A stretch of 64,000 nucleotides of DNA from Toxorhynchites rutilus septentrionalis (lineage: Eukaryota > Arthropoda > Insecta > Diptera > Culicidae), in assembly GCF_029784135.1 (NCBI RefSeq), contig NC_073745.1, positions 242,263,946 to 242,327,945 of the forward strand, given 5' to 3'. Numbering within the stretch: the first letter of the stretch is position 1; each line of letters opens with the position of its first letter. The notes below the pieces were generated by a model. The model was not told the DNA's origin, ran no database searches, and was given only the letters and a program-made list of their open reading frames with translations. The translations under genes were made by a program, and so were the position numbers. Positions 11,758 through 23,865 of this stretch are shown here, one piece after another.

Positions 11758-13042
11758 TTAGGCTGTCAAAAAAGTCCTGCGGTATTTCCGCGAGGTGTCG
11801 TTGTAAGCGCGTAGTTCTAGTTGTATTCATTGTATCGAGTCATACTATAGCTTGTTGGAAAGATATTTTTGCGCGCTATAATATAGTCCTTGACAGTGTT
11901 TTGTTTGGTTAAGTCATTCGTGAGTTATAGTGTCGCAAATATGGAGCAAAATAAAGAGAAAATCCGACATATTTTACAGTACTACTATGACAAAGGCAAA
12001 AATGCATCTCAAGCTGCCAATAAAAGTTGTGCAGTTTATGGACCCGATACAGTTTCCATTTCCACCGCACAACGATGGTTTCAACGTTTTCGTTCTGGTG
12101 TAGAGGTCGTCGAAGATGCGCCACGCTCCGGAAGGCCTGTCGGCGAAAATTGCGACAAAATCGCTGAATTAGCCGAGAAAGACCGGCATAGTAGCAGCCG
12201 TAGCATCGGCCAAGAGCTGGGGATAAGTCATCAAATCGTTATTAATCATTTGAAGAAGCTTGGATTCACAAAGAAGCTCGATGTATGGGTGCCACACACG
12301 TTGACGCAAAAAAACATCTTTGACCGTATCGACGCATGTGAATCGCTGCTGAATCGCAACAAAATCGAACCGTTTCTGAAGCGGATGGTGACTGGCGATG
12401 AAAAGTGGGTCACTTACGACAACGTGAAGCGCAAACGGTCGTGGTCGAAGCCCGCTGAAGCGGCTCAGACGGTGGCCAAGTCCTCATTAACGGCCAGGAA
12501 GGTTCTGCTGTGTGTTTGGTGGGATTGTCAAGGAATAATCTATTATGAGCTGCTTCCCTATGGTCAAACGTTCAATTCGGACCTGTACTGCCAACAACTG
12601 GACCGCTTGAAGGTAGCACTCATGAAGAAGAGGCCATCTTTGATAAACAGAGGCCGCATTGTCTTCCATCAGGACAACGCCAGGCCACACACTTCTTTGG
12701 TGACGTGCCAGAAGCTCCGGGAGCTCGGATTGGAGGTTCTTTTGCATCCGCAGTATAGTCCGGACCTTGCACCAAGTGACTACCACCTGTTTTTGTCCAT
12801 GGCGAACGAGCTAGGTAGTCAGAAGCTAGCCACAAAAGAGGCCTGTGAAAATTGGCTATCCGAGTTTTTTGCCAATAAGGAAGCGAGCTTCTATAACAGG
12901 GGTATTATGAAGTTGGCATCTCGTTGGGAACAAGTCATCGAACAAAACGGCGCATATTTGACTTAAAACAGATGATTGTAACTAATTTTATGAACAAATG
13001 AAAATTCAAAAAAAATACCGCAGGACTTTTTTGACAGCCTAA
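11758..13042 (+). mobile_element. Complete mariner (Tc1/mariner, DD34D) transposon, 1,285 bp
   Basis: TA at 11,756-11,757 and 13,043-13,044 flanks perfect 30-bp inverted ends (11,758-11,787 and 13,013-13,042; outer part TTAGGCTGTCAAAAAAGTCC). One intact transposase gene lies inside. Size, TIR length, TA duplication and gene are all as expected for a full-length mariner. The identical TIRs and the open gene mark a recent insertion, younger than the PRPF8 relic it splits. Confidence 0.97.
11941..12966 (+). CDS. Mariner transposase, intact, 341 aa
   Basis: This enzyme excises and reinserts the element by cut-and-paste at TA dinucleotides, binding the TIRs through two N-terminal helix-turn-helix motifs. 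The start at MEQNKEKIRH was chosen because it follows the family N-terminus and gives the usual length (about 340-350 aa); the frame is also open 17 codons upstream. Visible parts are HTH 1 (about residues 5-50, ending STAQRWFQRFRSG), HTH 2 (about 73-107), the linker WVPHTL (117-122), and the catalytic triad D153 (TGDEKW), D245 (HQDNARPHT) and D280 (SPDLAPSDYHLF). Spacing of 34 residues between the last two makes it DD34D. No stop, frameshift or missing catalytic residue is seen, so activity is possible. Subfamily is not certain from reading alone. Confidence 0.96.
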   Translation: MEQNKEKIRHILQYYYDKGKNASQAANKSCAVYGPDTVSISTAQRWFQRFRSGVEVVEDAPRSGRPVGENCDKIAELAEKDRHSSSRSIGQELGISHQIVINHLKKLGFTKKLDVWVPHTLTQKNIFDRIDACESLLNRNKIEPFLKRMVTGDEKWVTYDNVKRKRSWSKPAEAAQTVAKSSLTARKVLLCVWWDCQGIIYYELLPYGQTFNSDLYCQQLDRLKVALMKKRPSLINRGRIVFHQDNARPHTSLVTCQKLRELGLEVLLHPQYSPDLAPSDYHLFLSMANELGSQKLATKEACENWLSEFFANKEASFYNRGIMKLASRWEQVIEQNGAYLT

Positions 13043-13478
13043 TATATGCCACACGCAGTGATGAAGTTGCTGGAAAATATACCAATGCCATGGGAACAGA
13101 TCCGCGAAGTTCCTGTGCTTTATCACATAATGGGAGCGTTTACGTTCGTCAATGAAATACCCTGGATTATCGAGCCGGTCTATATTGCCCATTGGGGAAC
13201 GATGTGGATTATGAGGCGTCGTGAGAAGCGAGATCGACGTCACTTTAAGCAGATGCGTTTCCCTCCTTTCGATGATGAAGAATCTCCGTTGGATTACGCA
13301 GTTAGCGTGTTGGATGTTGAGCCATTGGAGGCTATTCGAATTGAGCTAGATGAAGAGGAAGAGTAGAGTGTGTGCGGGTGGTTTTATGAACATCGGCTGC
13401 TGACTGGAACTCCGTACGTGATTGGGTCTACATATAGTAAATGGAATTGGACATTACCACAATTGCTTTGTCTCCCAG

Positions 13479-15649
13479 GATGAATTTACCTAAGAATGTA
13501 TGAACCGTCAATATTTGCTAAAAGAACTAAAGGTTCGTTGATAACAATGGACATCAATAATCACAGTGAACTTCGGAAAAGAACTTCCAGTGGAAACCGT
13601 GCTCGCTGCACAAGTTGACCCGTCCAGCAGTCTCCCCGTTCCAACACGGTTTGCATACTGTATAAAAAACTTAAATTTCATTCGTGCTTCTGTTCCAATT
13701 TTCTAAACACTGTTTTTCATTACCACTGACAAATATTGAAACTGAACGAACGCAGAAATTAAAATATCAACAGAAATTGAACGAAAAGGTTACCAACATA
13801 TATCGCGCGCGACTCGACATGCTAGGTTTAATCGAAAAAGTTGGTCCGACCTAAGTTGCCAGTTGCCTAGTGTGTGTGCTCCCATTTGATTACACATGCT
13901 CTCAACTTTTTTGCGACATTCGTTAAGTTGGTTTCCAACCTAGGTTGTCTAGTGTGTAAATGGCCTAAGGATACTAGAAATCTTATTTCTATAACTACAT
14001 TTATTAGATCACAAGTTTACAAACAGTCTTACATAGTTGAATTTACATTAAATATGAATCAAAAGCATCAGTGGTTACATTGTTGGCTTCCGATACTAAA
14101 TTTATGTAAGTTATAAATTTTTTAAACCCTTTATCGCTTATGCTTTTTATAGGTTCCGGTACGCTTAAACTGTAAAAAGTTAGTCTTCTACTCAAGTAAT
14201 CAAAATTACAACTCTACTGCATAATGCAAACTTTTGTTCTAAATCTTCTACCCTGCACCGCAATATTGGCAGTTTGGATTAGCTAACCTATTTTGTCAGA
14301 ACACTAATGTTGCATGTGGGATTTTGCGGTTCACAAGGATAATAAGCTGGTTACTCTTTTATTGATAACTATGTGGATCGAACGTGTTTCCAGTCTATTG
14401 TATATCCCTTGAAAGTGGTGATGATTTTCCATCATTATTCGAAAAGAATTCACAAAGGCAGTAACATTTGGGTCCGAGACAAGCCTATTCAGAAGTAATG
14501 CTTTTCATTTTAGCATTCGTATTTGCAGATTAGGTCCTTCTTCTTTTTCGTCGGAAGCGCGAGTTGTTCCATAGAAACTCTTGTTGGGTATCTGGACCAT
14601 AAGAACGTTAGGAATACTACACTTGCAAGAAACAGTGTTTAAAGTTTGTAATGGTTAGGATGACCAAACATACCGTGTTTAACAATTTATGTTCTGTTGT
14701 AGTATGCAATTTGCTCGGAAACCCGTGCCTCAAACTTTGGTTGCTTTTTACTAGATCGGTTAGTGACTTGTCATACACTTGTTGTTTTTTTTTTGATAAT
14801 TTTGATAGAATTCTTCAAAGGAGAGAAGAATTTTGGCTAGTAAGGTGTAAATTATTCCCAAAACTCTAGTTGATTCAGGTGAAACATAGTATGCTAAAAC
14901 TTTGCAGGCGGCAGTTTGATGGTTTGAGGAAGGCCTAGTTTAGGTAGCTTACCATTAACACGAACGAACAGTCAGAAGTGCAACAAAGTACTTCAGAATC
15001 ATTTACTTCTGTTTTTACATTACTGTTTGCCGCGATAATAGGGTAATTTGACATCAATTCATGAAATCCGGAAGGTCATGGCATGGTTTATTGGTTCGGA
15101 TTCTGGACTGGTCAATTCGGATTCGTCGGATTCTTTTTTACCAAATCAAAACCCTGTCAAGAACTTATGAGGAGTGATCGTGCGAATAGTAGATGCAGCT
15201 TACAATCAGTGTGAGTGATTTGAAGAGCTTAAACGAGCAGTTTCCTTTGCGTAGAACGAGATACACACTACAACATGGCGCAGCTTGGTCGTAACCACCC
15301 CGAATGCGTTGTTTGAACTGATCGAGAACTAAAAATGACCTACGAATTGTGATTCATATGAAATTGACTTATTGTGATTCATATGAAATTGACGTTAATT
15401 TTGTAAAGGAGTGAGAGTTTTTCCATCTGGTTCGATAGTTATGAAACACTGGAATTTTAGTTTTATGAATGTTTCGCGCCTGAACACAACAATAAAGTTC
15501 AAAAGGCCAGTCTAATAAATGAAGATAGTTGTTATATACTACACTATATACTTCAATTCTACCGATTTCTTACATATCTCCGAAAACACAGAAAAATGGA
15601 GTGGTTTTATAGTAATGAAACGCAGTGCAGATGAACATATTTTGTTTGA
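13479..15649. other. Unassigned AT-rich DNA
   Basis: Homology to PRPF8 fades at about 13,478. Beyond it I see no domain. Around 13,830-13,965, TCCGACCTAAGTTGCCAG and CCAACCTAGGTTGTCTAGTG are related, and each is followed by TAGTGTGT, suggesting a decayed MITE. At 15,345-15,395 a 23-bp unit around TGATTCATATGAAATTGAC is duplicated in tandem. The 72- and 80-codon frames show nothing recognisable. Confidence 0.4.
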
Positions 15650-15775
15650 TTTTTTTTCTCTATTATAGTGACTTTCAGCACATTTTGGCTGGTTCGTTAC
15701 TTCCATTTTTGGAAGAATGTCAGGAGTGAGAATTGAACTTGTGACCTTTAGCGTGAGAGGTATGAATGTTACCAT
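15650..15775 (-). mobile_element. SINE family b, copy 2, 5' end degraded
   Basis: Same sequence order as the other copies: TATTATAGTGACTTTCAGCA, GGAAGAATGTCAGGAGTGAG and ACCTTTAGCGTGAGAGGTAT on the plus strand. The end matching the tRNA-like head is eroded (CCATCCTCCTG). An 80-codon minus frame over it is incidental. Confidence 0.65.
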
Positions 15776-15904
15776 CCTCCTGATAGATACCAGATATATG
15801 TATTGTTTTATTTGCGGAAAGTGTTTTCTAACTTTAAGGGGATGAATAAAAAATTAAATTGTTCTTTTAAAATCAAAAAACGATGAAACGTTATGAATCT
15901 TCGA

Positions 15905-16310
15905 CTTCATTTTCTGATTTGTAACGAATACATTTTTTTTTGTCCACAGCTGCATGTCCTTTGCCAGCCAAAGCTTTTTTTTTGAATTTTGGAATATTTC
16001 ACTAGTGGACAAAAAATATCAGAAAGAAATATACAGATACATACAGAGATATTTCTGTTTGAATGAAAAATTATCTCTTCATATTTGATGTCAAATAATT
16101 TAATAAATAATAATGGCACCACAAATCGAAAAGTAGTTTCAAGAACTACAATAAATATTGAATAATGCTAATTTGTTGATTTGAAGAAAAAAATTATTCG
16201 AATTTTTGGCATCGATCAAAAACAGGTTTTTTGCAGTGTTTTAGAACTCCAATTTTTGTTCTGTAATTTTGAAAATATTGCTATAAGTTTTAATATTTGC
16301 AAGTGAATTT
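15905..16310 (+). repeat. Dispersed repeat, inverted relative to 57.47-57.96 kb
   Basis: Segments such as GATATTTCTGTTTGAATGAA and AATTATCTCTTC here correspond, in reverse complement, to TTTTTCATTCAAACTGAAATATC near 57.88 kb, and the AT-rich sequence around GATTTGAAGAAAAAAATT also recurs there. Divergence is high. No coding potential is visible. Confidence 0.4.
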
Positions 16311-16351
16311 CTAGAATAGTGAATCTTCTACATTCCTGTGGAAGTTTCATC

Positions 16352-16506
16352 AAAATGAACGATTTGTAATTTTCGTTTTCATGAGCTATTGGGTAAGATA
16401 TTTACAAGAAGTTATGATACTCGAACATATACGTTCGTATTTCCACATATACACACACTCCACATAAAAAAACTCATGGGGACGAAAATTACAAATCGTT
16501 CATTTT
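16352..16506. repeat. Inverted repeat with perfect 24-bp arms and ~107-bp spacer
   Basis: The left arm, AAAATGAACGATTTGTAATT followed by TTCG (16,352-16,375), is exactly complementary to the right arm at 16,483-16,506. The match extends roughly ten more bases inward with three mismatches (TTTTCATGAG against CTCATGGGGA). The spacer carries a short ACACACAC run. It could be a small MITE with the flanks lost, or a transcribed hairpin. Confidence 0.6.
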
Positions 16507-19500
16507 GGTTGTTATATATTGTAATATTTTTCCAGGAAAAACTAGCTCATTGGCTTCAATTTGATATATTGATCATTTGAATCGGTCCAGCAGTTCAAAA
16601 GATATAAATTTTTGAAAAAAGGGGAAGAAATAATTTTTCGGACCATCGGTTAACTTTGAAAAATTATAACTTAAAAACAAAAAAACGCCTCTATGATTTT
16701 TGGATATGTTATGTAAGAAAAACCTCAGCTTTCAAGAATAAATATTGAAAAAAAGCGCTCTTGGTCTCGAGACCATGTAAACTAATAAAACTAATGCAAT
16801 CAATAATTACGAAAACAAACTCCAATTTTTTTTGGAAGCGTAATATTTTTTCAAAGAAGATTTTCTGGATTCAACTTGATGTGTCGATCATCTGTACCGT
16901 TCCAATAGATTAATTGTTATGCATTTTTGAAAACATGTGATTTTTGGGAAAAAAGAGAAAGTATTAATTTGTCGAACCACTCTAAAATTAAAATGGCCAT
17001 GCTAAAGAAAAATTTAAAAAAAAGTACCAATATTTACTGATTAGAGACAAAACTATCAATTTTCATGTAAATCCGTGAACCACTATAAGAGTTTGGCAAG
17101 GAAATAAAACGTAGAAAAATGCAGAAAATACAAAGTTTCAAACTCTGAGTTCGTTATTCACAAAATAACAAAAATGTCACTTGGTACGCTCTGATCTAAT
17201 GCTGATCATTTTAACGCAAGTTTGATCGACCATCAAAATACAAGTATTGGCCTGAACTTGCCGTACAACTTCCTTTCACGGATTTTGGCAACCAGATGTT
17301 GTTATTGGGATGATTGCTACAAATTCGCCGATCTGTACTGTAAGCCTCAGTGAGCCTTGTCACCAAATCACGCCCAGAATTTTCGTGGACTGATTTTCGC
17401 TTATTGTTTCCGGTTATATGTTCAACTTCAATATTTGTTTTGATTCGTATATTCCAATGTCAGTTTAACCAGGTATTATTTGAGCAACAGTGATTTACAC
17501 TTTTTATTTTTAGAAATTTCAGAGCTCTCGTGGACATTTCTCATGATCATGTTGGTTTTCCACCGGGAGAGTAACAAAAAAAATTATCGCATTCCATCAT
17601 CGATAACTTTTAAATGTGTGTATCAATCCTGATTTTCACAACTGAATAAACGATACTTCCTAACCAGGAAGCTATCAATAAATTCTCGTTGGGACACCTA
17701 GAAGCGCTACAATAAGCAATAAGCAATGCGGCCGAACATGAGCTGGAGCAGACATTATCTCCTGTTGTATTCCTCAGATGTTGCTCTGAGCTCTGGCTAT
17801 TCCTTGGTTCCGGTCTGCGAAACATCGGATCGATTCGAGGATCGCCAGATTACCAGTCGTTACGCTGTCGTAGGAATCTCGCAACTCATCTTATCTCGTA
17901 ACTTAACTTTCGACCAGATACTCAAGGGTCTTTTGGAGAAAATCTTTGTCCACAGACTCTTATGCTCATAACAAACACAATCACTTCAGTAAGTTGCTAT
18001 TTCTGACAAGGCATAACACTTCATTAATAAGTATTAGAACGACTGTCAATTGTTTCTAATATGTTTTTGTTGGCGAAAAAATGTTCTCATGTCGGCGATG
18101 AATTCAACATCCGACGTTTGTTTCCCTGAGTGAGCCATATATGAAGTTGAGAAACAAAACATCTGGAAATGGTGATGATTAGGAGGTGATACCGCAACCC
18201 AAATCATCTCATCCTTTAAATCCCAAACATCGGTTCTTATCTGTTTAAATGTAATGACATTTGGCCTGGATAGATAAATTCTTAATCTAATCTACTAATC
18301 TCTTAATCTACGTATGCGATACAATCTTAGGCGCGATATCTCTTTGTGGTGCCCTAAATATACCGTTACATTTTATGACATATTATAACATTCCACCATT
18401 CCATATTATAGCGAAGTGTTTTCTCAATACATGATCGACTCGATGTCCTAAGTCAACTCAAAAGAAAAAGTTCCAGCAGGATGGTGACGTCAGATCATTG
18501 ATTTCGGATTGTTGCCACGTGTTCGCTTTCGTGCTTTTTTAATTAATGATTTACACTTGATGACTTCGAACCGATTACAGCTGCACTCGGTGCAACCGGT
18601 CCACAATAACAAATTTTCACACGATCTTCGAACCCGTGTACCTGTAATTTATCAGCAAGTTTTGTGTATTGTTATACCCTCAGCTAACAGTCAAAAGTCA
18701 TCCAGATGATAATTTCAAAACACTGCACTCAGTTTAGGGATCACATTCCCCAATGTAATAAACACGAGATTTTATAGATCCGATTTTGTGTAAAGGATGA
18801 CCATCGTTACGTAATCGAATTTGAAACAAAACGGAAGCCCAAACTGCTACGGTTTGAATCTTGAACATGGAACGAAACTCGATACCCGGGCCTGTCAAAT
18901 CCATTGATAAGATACCGGTGCGGTTCGGAGCCAGAGAAACAGAACGATCGATTCATTCGGAGAGACAATCCACGAGAAGAGAGAAAAAAAAAGATAAAAC
19001 AGCATTTTTTGGATAAATTATATGACGTTTAGCTTTATTAACATTGAACTGCTCGCTTCGGTTAGAGCTGGGAAAATATCTTCTTTCGGCGCGGATCGCT
19101 TCTACCTTTGAGACCCCTTCGAGGTTTATCCGAGTTAACAACTGCTCGTCCGATGAAAAACGAAATCGGTAATATTTCAACGGTTTTATTGATATTAACA
19201 TATTTCGTTGTTTATTATCCAGCTTTATTGTCGACTCGCATGTTTTCGCCCGGAGATAACAGTGAAAATTTTAGCCACCTCCACCCGGGGTGGTATGGGC
19301 TTTGTTATGATGTGGGTTCTTCGTGTGGTTCCCACAATGTTTCAGCAAACTGCCCTCGGCCAGTTCGATACACTTCGAGCGGTATCGGGAACGGTACGCT
19401 GCGATCATTAATCATGTCGGTACCCAAATTCAGCGTGAACGATCTCACAAACATGAGCAACTCAATTTTTTCGTACCTGGGCAAATAAAAAAAACGGCAA

Positions 19501-20421
19501 TCGATCACGTCATGCACAAGGACGTCTATTTTGACGGTGGAAGATGAGAAATCAATCAATTCGCAAGTGATGGGATTGTTTTTTTTTGCATTCTTCAGGT
19601 AAGTCTTAGCGGTTTGGTGGTAGAATCGAATTCATTTGAAGATGCGTGGATTGTTATTTAAGCGTTGAAAGACGAACCCAAATTATTGTCGCTCATGTAC
19701 AACGTTTACGTAATTTCATCTTTTTGTTGTGAAAACCGAGTAGAACTCTACTTTATGGATGTGTAGAATGACAGGATGAAAATCGGAAGATAAACGCTTC
19801 CATTGAAATCTCTGCCATTCTTTTTTGTCTCTCTTGCATCGGCGGTTTTTTTCTACCATAAAGTTGTCGTTCACATACAGGTTCTGCTATGTATCCCGTA
19901 CCCTACCATTATGCAGCGAAATATGAGTTATGAGCCGTGAAAAAATCTTCGGCGAAACTTTATCATCGATAGGTGGAAGCGAGCTCACCACCGGTCGGTA
20001 TCTTCCCTCTTGGGACCGTTCGAAGGCGGATCGGTATATAACTATATACGACAGCCAACAGAAAACAGAATAAACCGACTAAATCTTTCAGCCCACTGAA
20101 ACGTTTCGAAAGATCATCATTATTATGAGTATGATTACGGGGAGGAAAATCATTAAGAAGCTATTAAGTAAAGACCAAGCCGGTTGGGGCTGGCGAGCAA
20201 CTACTGAAGTTTTGCGCTTCATCTGTCTGGATTAGTGATGTGATAAATCTGCTTCCAAAGCATGATAAATCGCGGCTACTGATAAAAAAGGCTCCTCTTC
20301 AAAGTGCTGTTTTCGGAAGCAGGTCGCTTTGTTTGACAGTTGCTCACCCGAAATTTATGGCAGCAATGTGTAGCTAATCGTCAATTAATCACGCATAGTG
20401 GCCGTTACGTGAGAGGTCACA
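16507..20421. other. Large unassigned region
   Basis: 16.5-18.1 kb is AT-rich with no domains. 18.5-20.1 kb is less AT-rich, with overlapping frames on both strands around 19,108-19,559 (126, 84, 74, 67 codons), none recognisable. A TATA-like GGTATATAACTATA lies at 20,032-20,045 without a clear initiator at the expected distance. Raised GC and complexity could mean regulatory DNA or a decayed gene. Confidence 0.3.
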
Positions 20422-20751
20422 TTGGATCTATTGGGAAAAAGTGGATACATACCCACATCGGGTTATATGTTCCATGTTGTTCTGGATTATGCATATGAAT
20501 TGTATCAACTTCTATCTCAATTCTCTTATTCTACCGATTATCTTTTTCGAATAAAAGGTAAAAAAATCCATGAAAATTATCAATCCTGTTTGAAGGTAAT
20601 TGAAACACGCTTCGATTATATAGAATCCAATATCGTTGTCAAGAGAATTGAGAGTTCAGAGAATTTCAGAAATGCAAAGAGAAGTTTGTATGATATGATA
20701 CACAATTCACATAGCAAACTGAAAAATAAAAGAGATCATAATCTAATATAG
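20422..20751 (+). pseudogene. Possible cytochrome P450 (CYP4-clan) fragment, 109 codons
   Basis: The frame reads with a pattern reminiscent of the helix F-G region of CYP4-clan P450s: GKSGYIP, then ELYQLLSQFSYSTDYLFRIK, then NYQSCLKVIETRFDYI. In that family a segment of the form 'PDFLFRLT..Y...CLKVL..F...VI' is usual. There is no heme-binding cysteine loop or I-helix, and no adjoining frame completes a P450. If correct, it is a small broken piece. The resemblance is from memory of the family pattern and could be chance. Confidence 0.25.
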
Positions 20752-22849
20752 TAAACTTTACTTTAAATCTTTAATTATTTTACAATATAATAAACTAATG
20801 AAAGGTCTTGTTTCATTGACGACTTTCCAGCAACGATTTTGTCAAAAATTCACGTCATTTATCATTACCGTCAATTGTCATTGACTCGAAAATACGCCGA
20901 ATGGAGTTTGGAAGTAGCAATCTATCCTCATCGAGCAGGTTTCATTGACATTTGAAATTGAAATAAATTACCGATTTGGATACGAACAATATATTGCATT
21001 CACAGTTACAACAACTGCCTTCCCAGTTTGATTCCCATACGGTTGACATGTAGAGACGTAATGAACAAAGTTAAAATAAAGGTAGTAATTTAACGAGGTA
21101 TCTATGTCCAATGTTGGATTACATACTTATTTTAGAGAATGAAATCAGAATAAAAGACTTTATGAAAATTGTAATATTATTGATTATTATTTTTGTGCTG
21201 CAAATAGGTTTTGATGATTTACGCACCGATCGAATTGGATTTTTTGAAGATTCGTTTAATATGTTTCACATCACGAATTTCTAGTCCGCAATAACCTCTA
21301 ACATGATGAAAAAAAAAATAGAAGCATGGAACCCATGACACGACCTAAATTGTTGATATAGAACTACGGAATTATTTTCGGCATGAACAATCGTAATAGA
21401 AATTTAAATTGAATTATTTAGTACAAATATTTTGCGGCACTGACGAGGACCCATTACCAATTTGGGAAAATTGATAGATTGAATCTGTGCATTAAGGTGA
21501 AGGGGGTAGCTAGCCACAAATGGCTGCCACAATGGTACTCATTTCTTTCATCTCCCTCCCTTACCCCTCGCCCGAAAATCAATAATTTAGCGAAACAGTG
21601 TGAAGAAAATGATCGTTTGCACACACTTCCCACCAAGTAATATTAACCAAAATGTAATCGAATACTCACCAAATATTAAATTTTCATCTGCTGTCGCAAT
21701 GTGTAGTGGAAAACGTCGTAAACATCGAGCTAGTGCTCTGAAAGTTAACATTTCATTTTTAAATTTTCCACAATGGTTTTGTTTGTATTGGTGAAAACAT
21801 CTTTATTTTTTCGACACTGATACCAGACAACATCATTGAAACAGATATGAAAACCACTCAATAAAATGTTATTCCTGAGTCATAGCGTTTCATGTTATGA
21901 AAATCAATAGAATAAAATTCTGTTGATATCAATACAATTAGGCTGCCTATGCTTTCAAAAACAGTAAACGGAAAAGTATTACATTCAATCAAAATGCCTC
22001 GGCCAACGAAGAAAAGGGTTAAGGCTCTCCAACGTGAGTATGTGAAAACAATACTATCAACGAACGAAAATATGGAGTAATTATCAATATCGAGTTACTG
22101 TGCGGAAGAACTTCTTGATAACCAAAGAGCCCCAATTCGCTTGTATTATAAATTAGCTCATGTTACACTCAGAATTTTCTTAAGCAAATACACCTTCTAT
22201 ATATATTTATATTTGCAGTTGTTCATACATTTAACTTCAGTATTGAATTGTCATTTTTTTTTTCAAATGTATTCTGAGATTCATGTCAGGGAAGCGCAAC
22301 ACAGTCTGATAAGTGAATTGATCTATTTACGTACAAAGATCAAAACAAACGAAACAAATTGCTCTTCTCCCACAAACACTATTACCCCATTTTTATACGT
22401 GGTTTTACCTATTCTACTACGAAGGCTTGCTTCCACCTTCACCTTAACATGTCTGTTAATTGCTTCTCATCTTCAGCGACACAGGAAAACTGAACTTGCT
22501 GAATAGTAGTTTCACAATATATCTATGAAAAATTACGTCTCCACAGATCCTTCAAATACCATTTCCCACAGAAATGAACCTTGAATTATGTTATGCAGCT
22601 CCTTTCGCAGAACGACACCAGACCGTATGCGTAATAATGTTAACATCATTGACCAATGTCAAAATTAAGAAGGTTTTCAGTTCGAGCCCTGGTACGTATC
22701 GCCACGTATTATGTCAACAATAAAAATAGTTAATACGTTCACCAGTCTTCAGAGTTGACAAGTTTCAAGTTTACTAATGTTATCGAGTAAAATATGCTAA
22801 CCTCTGGTAGGGATGTGGGATAGTTGGCAACATGTACACAAAATTAGTA
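20752..22849. other. Unassigned AT-rich region
   Basis: No domain seen. At 21,994 a short frame beginning MPRPTKKRVKALQ runs into CAAC|GTGAGTAT at 22,032-22,040, which looks like a splice donor but has no other support. The 121-codon frame at 22,141-22,506 is hydrophobic at its start and unrecognised. Confidence 0.35.
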
Positions 22850-22857
22850 CATTCTAC

Positions 22858-23665
22858 CATTGTTGCCACACGTACAGATTTTTCTGGAAAGGTACAGATT
22901 TTTCCTTCAGTTTAGGTACAGATTCTGTACGGTACAGAGTACAGATTTTCGTCAAAAAGTACAGATTGGTACAGATTCTTTCCGCGCATGATATTTCTTA
23001 CATTTGAACAGATTACAACATTGAGGTACATGACTACTTTTACGTCGCAGTATCGCTTGATGCTGCCGATCATAAAAGCATTTACAATCAATTATAATTG
23101 ATCAGTTTCATAAGGACGAAATTCGTTATGTTAGAGACGTTTCCAGGATTCTACGATGGGAATATACAAGATCTAGAGAATTAATTCCGTACCCTAACGG
23201 TAAAAATACTCCGTAAGGAAATCACAGTTTCAGAAAAAGACCATGTGCAGGATTGATGGACAAAAATTTGAAGTCTAAAAAGAATTGACGGTTCAATCGC
23301 ATTTTCGGCGCTTCGATGCCTTGTTTGTGACTTTCTCACTACGCCTCACACCTTGGGTTTTTTTTTTTAATGTAAACAGAAAAAATATTCGTTTCGGAAT
23401 CGGCTCAGCAACGATACGACAAACGTTTGTTTGAGATCAAAAGATTTGATTAAACATGATAGCTGTGTATAAATATTATCAAACACACGAATGACTTGCA
23501 AATGTAAATGTAGTATTTAAAGTGAATGAATTAGTATTTAGTTAATTCTAATAAAATATTTTTTTTCTACAACAAATATTTTCGATGGTACTGATTTTTG
23601 GAATAAAAGTACAGATGGGAAAATTTTTTAGCCCCTCTGGTACAGATTAAAATGTGGCAACACTG
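22858..23665. mobile_element. hAT-type non-autonomous element, 808 bp, copy 1
   Basis: An exact 8-bp duplication CATTCTAC (22,850-22,857 and 23,666-23,673) flanks inverted ends CATTGTTGCCACACGTACAG and, from the right, CAGTGTTGCCACATTTTAAT. Eight-base duplications and CAGTG-like ends are hAT hallmarks. The interior is full of GGTACAGATT motifs, densest at the left end. No transposase frame is intact. A second, less complete copy lies at 24.75-25.49 kb. Confidence 0.8.
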
Positions 23666-23865
23666 CATTCTACTAATATTTGCTATCAAAGGTATTTGAT
23701 AATTTTATACCGCGAATTTTTCTAAGTGCAGGGACTTGGGAATTGAAACTTATTGCCAGAAATAACGATTTATTTTTCAATTCATGCAAGTTAAAATTAA
23801 CTATGTTTCTATGTTTAGTAGGCGATTCTAAAAAAATAGGTACTGATGCACACAAAATGATAAGA

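Larger units (their letters stand above)
11520..13478 (+). pseudogene. PRPF8: PRPF8 (pre-mRNA-processing-splicing factor 8) 5' fragment, interrupted by mariner
   Basis: Translated pieces match the N-terminal region of Prp8, the large core U5 snRNP protein at the spliceosome centre. Left of the mariner are [25 protein letters not shown] and [13 protein letters not shown] (11,550-11,670), then RHDKRVYLGALKY. Right of it are [50 protein letters not shown] and [15 protein letters not shown] (13,046-13,350), ending with WFYEH and GSTY near 13,430. An extra A near 11,672-11,676 shifts frame, a lysine codon has become TAG just after ITSR, and another TAG follows the acidic stretch at 13,364. Only about 220 of the usual ~2,400 residues are represented, and no intron is visible across the homology. 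It is therefore a truncated, probably retrocopied, dead gene. Joined across the TA duplication, the two halves abut exactly at KY|MPHAV. Confidence 0.92.

Noticed and set aside
12487..12835. Minus-strand frames (99, 71 codons) within mariner
   Set aside because: Shadows of the transposase gene on the other strand.
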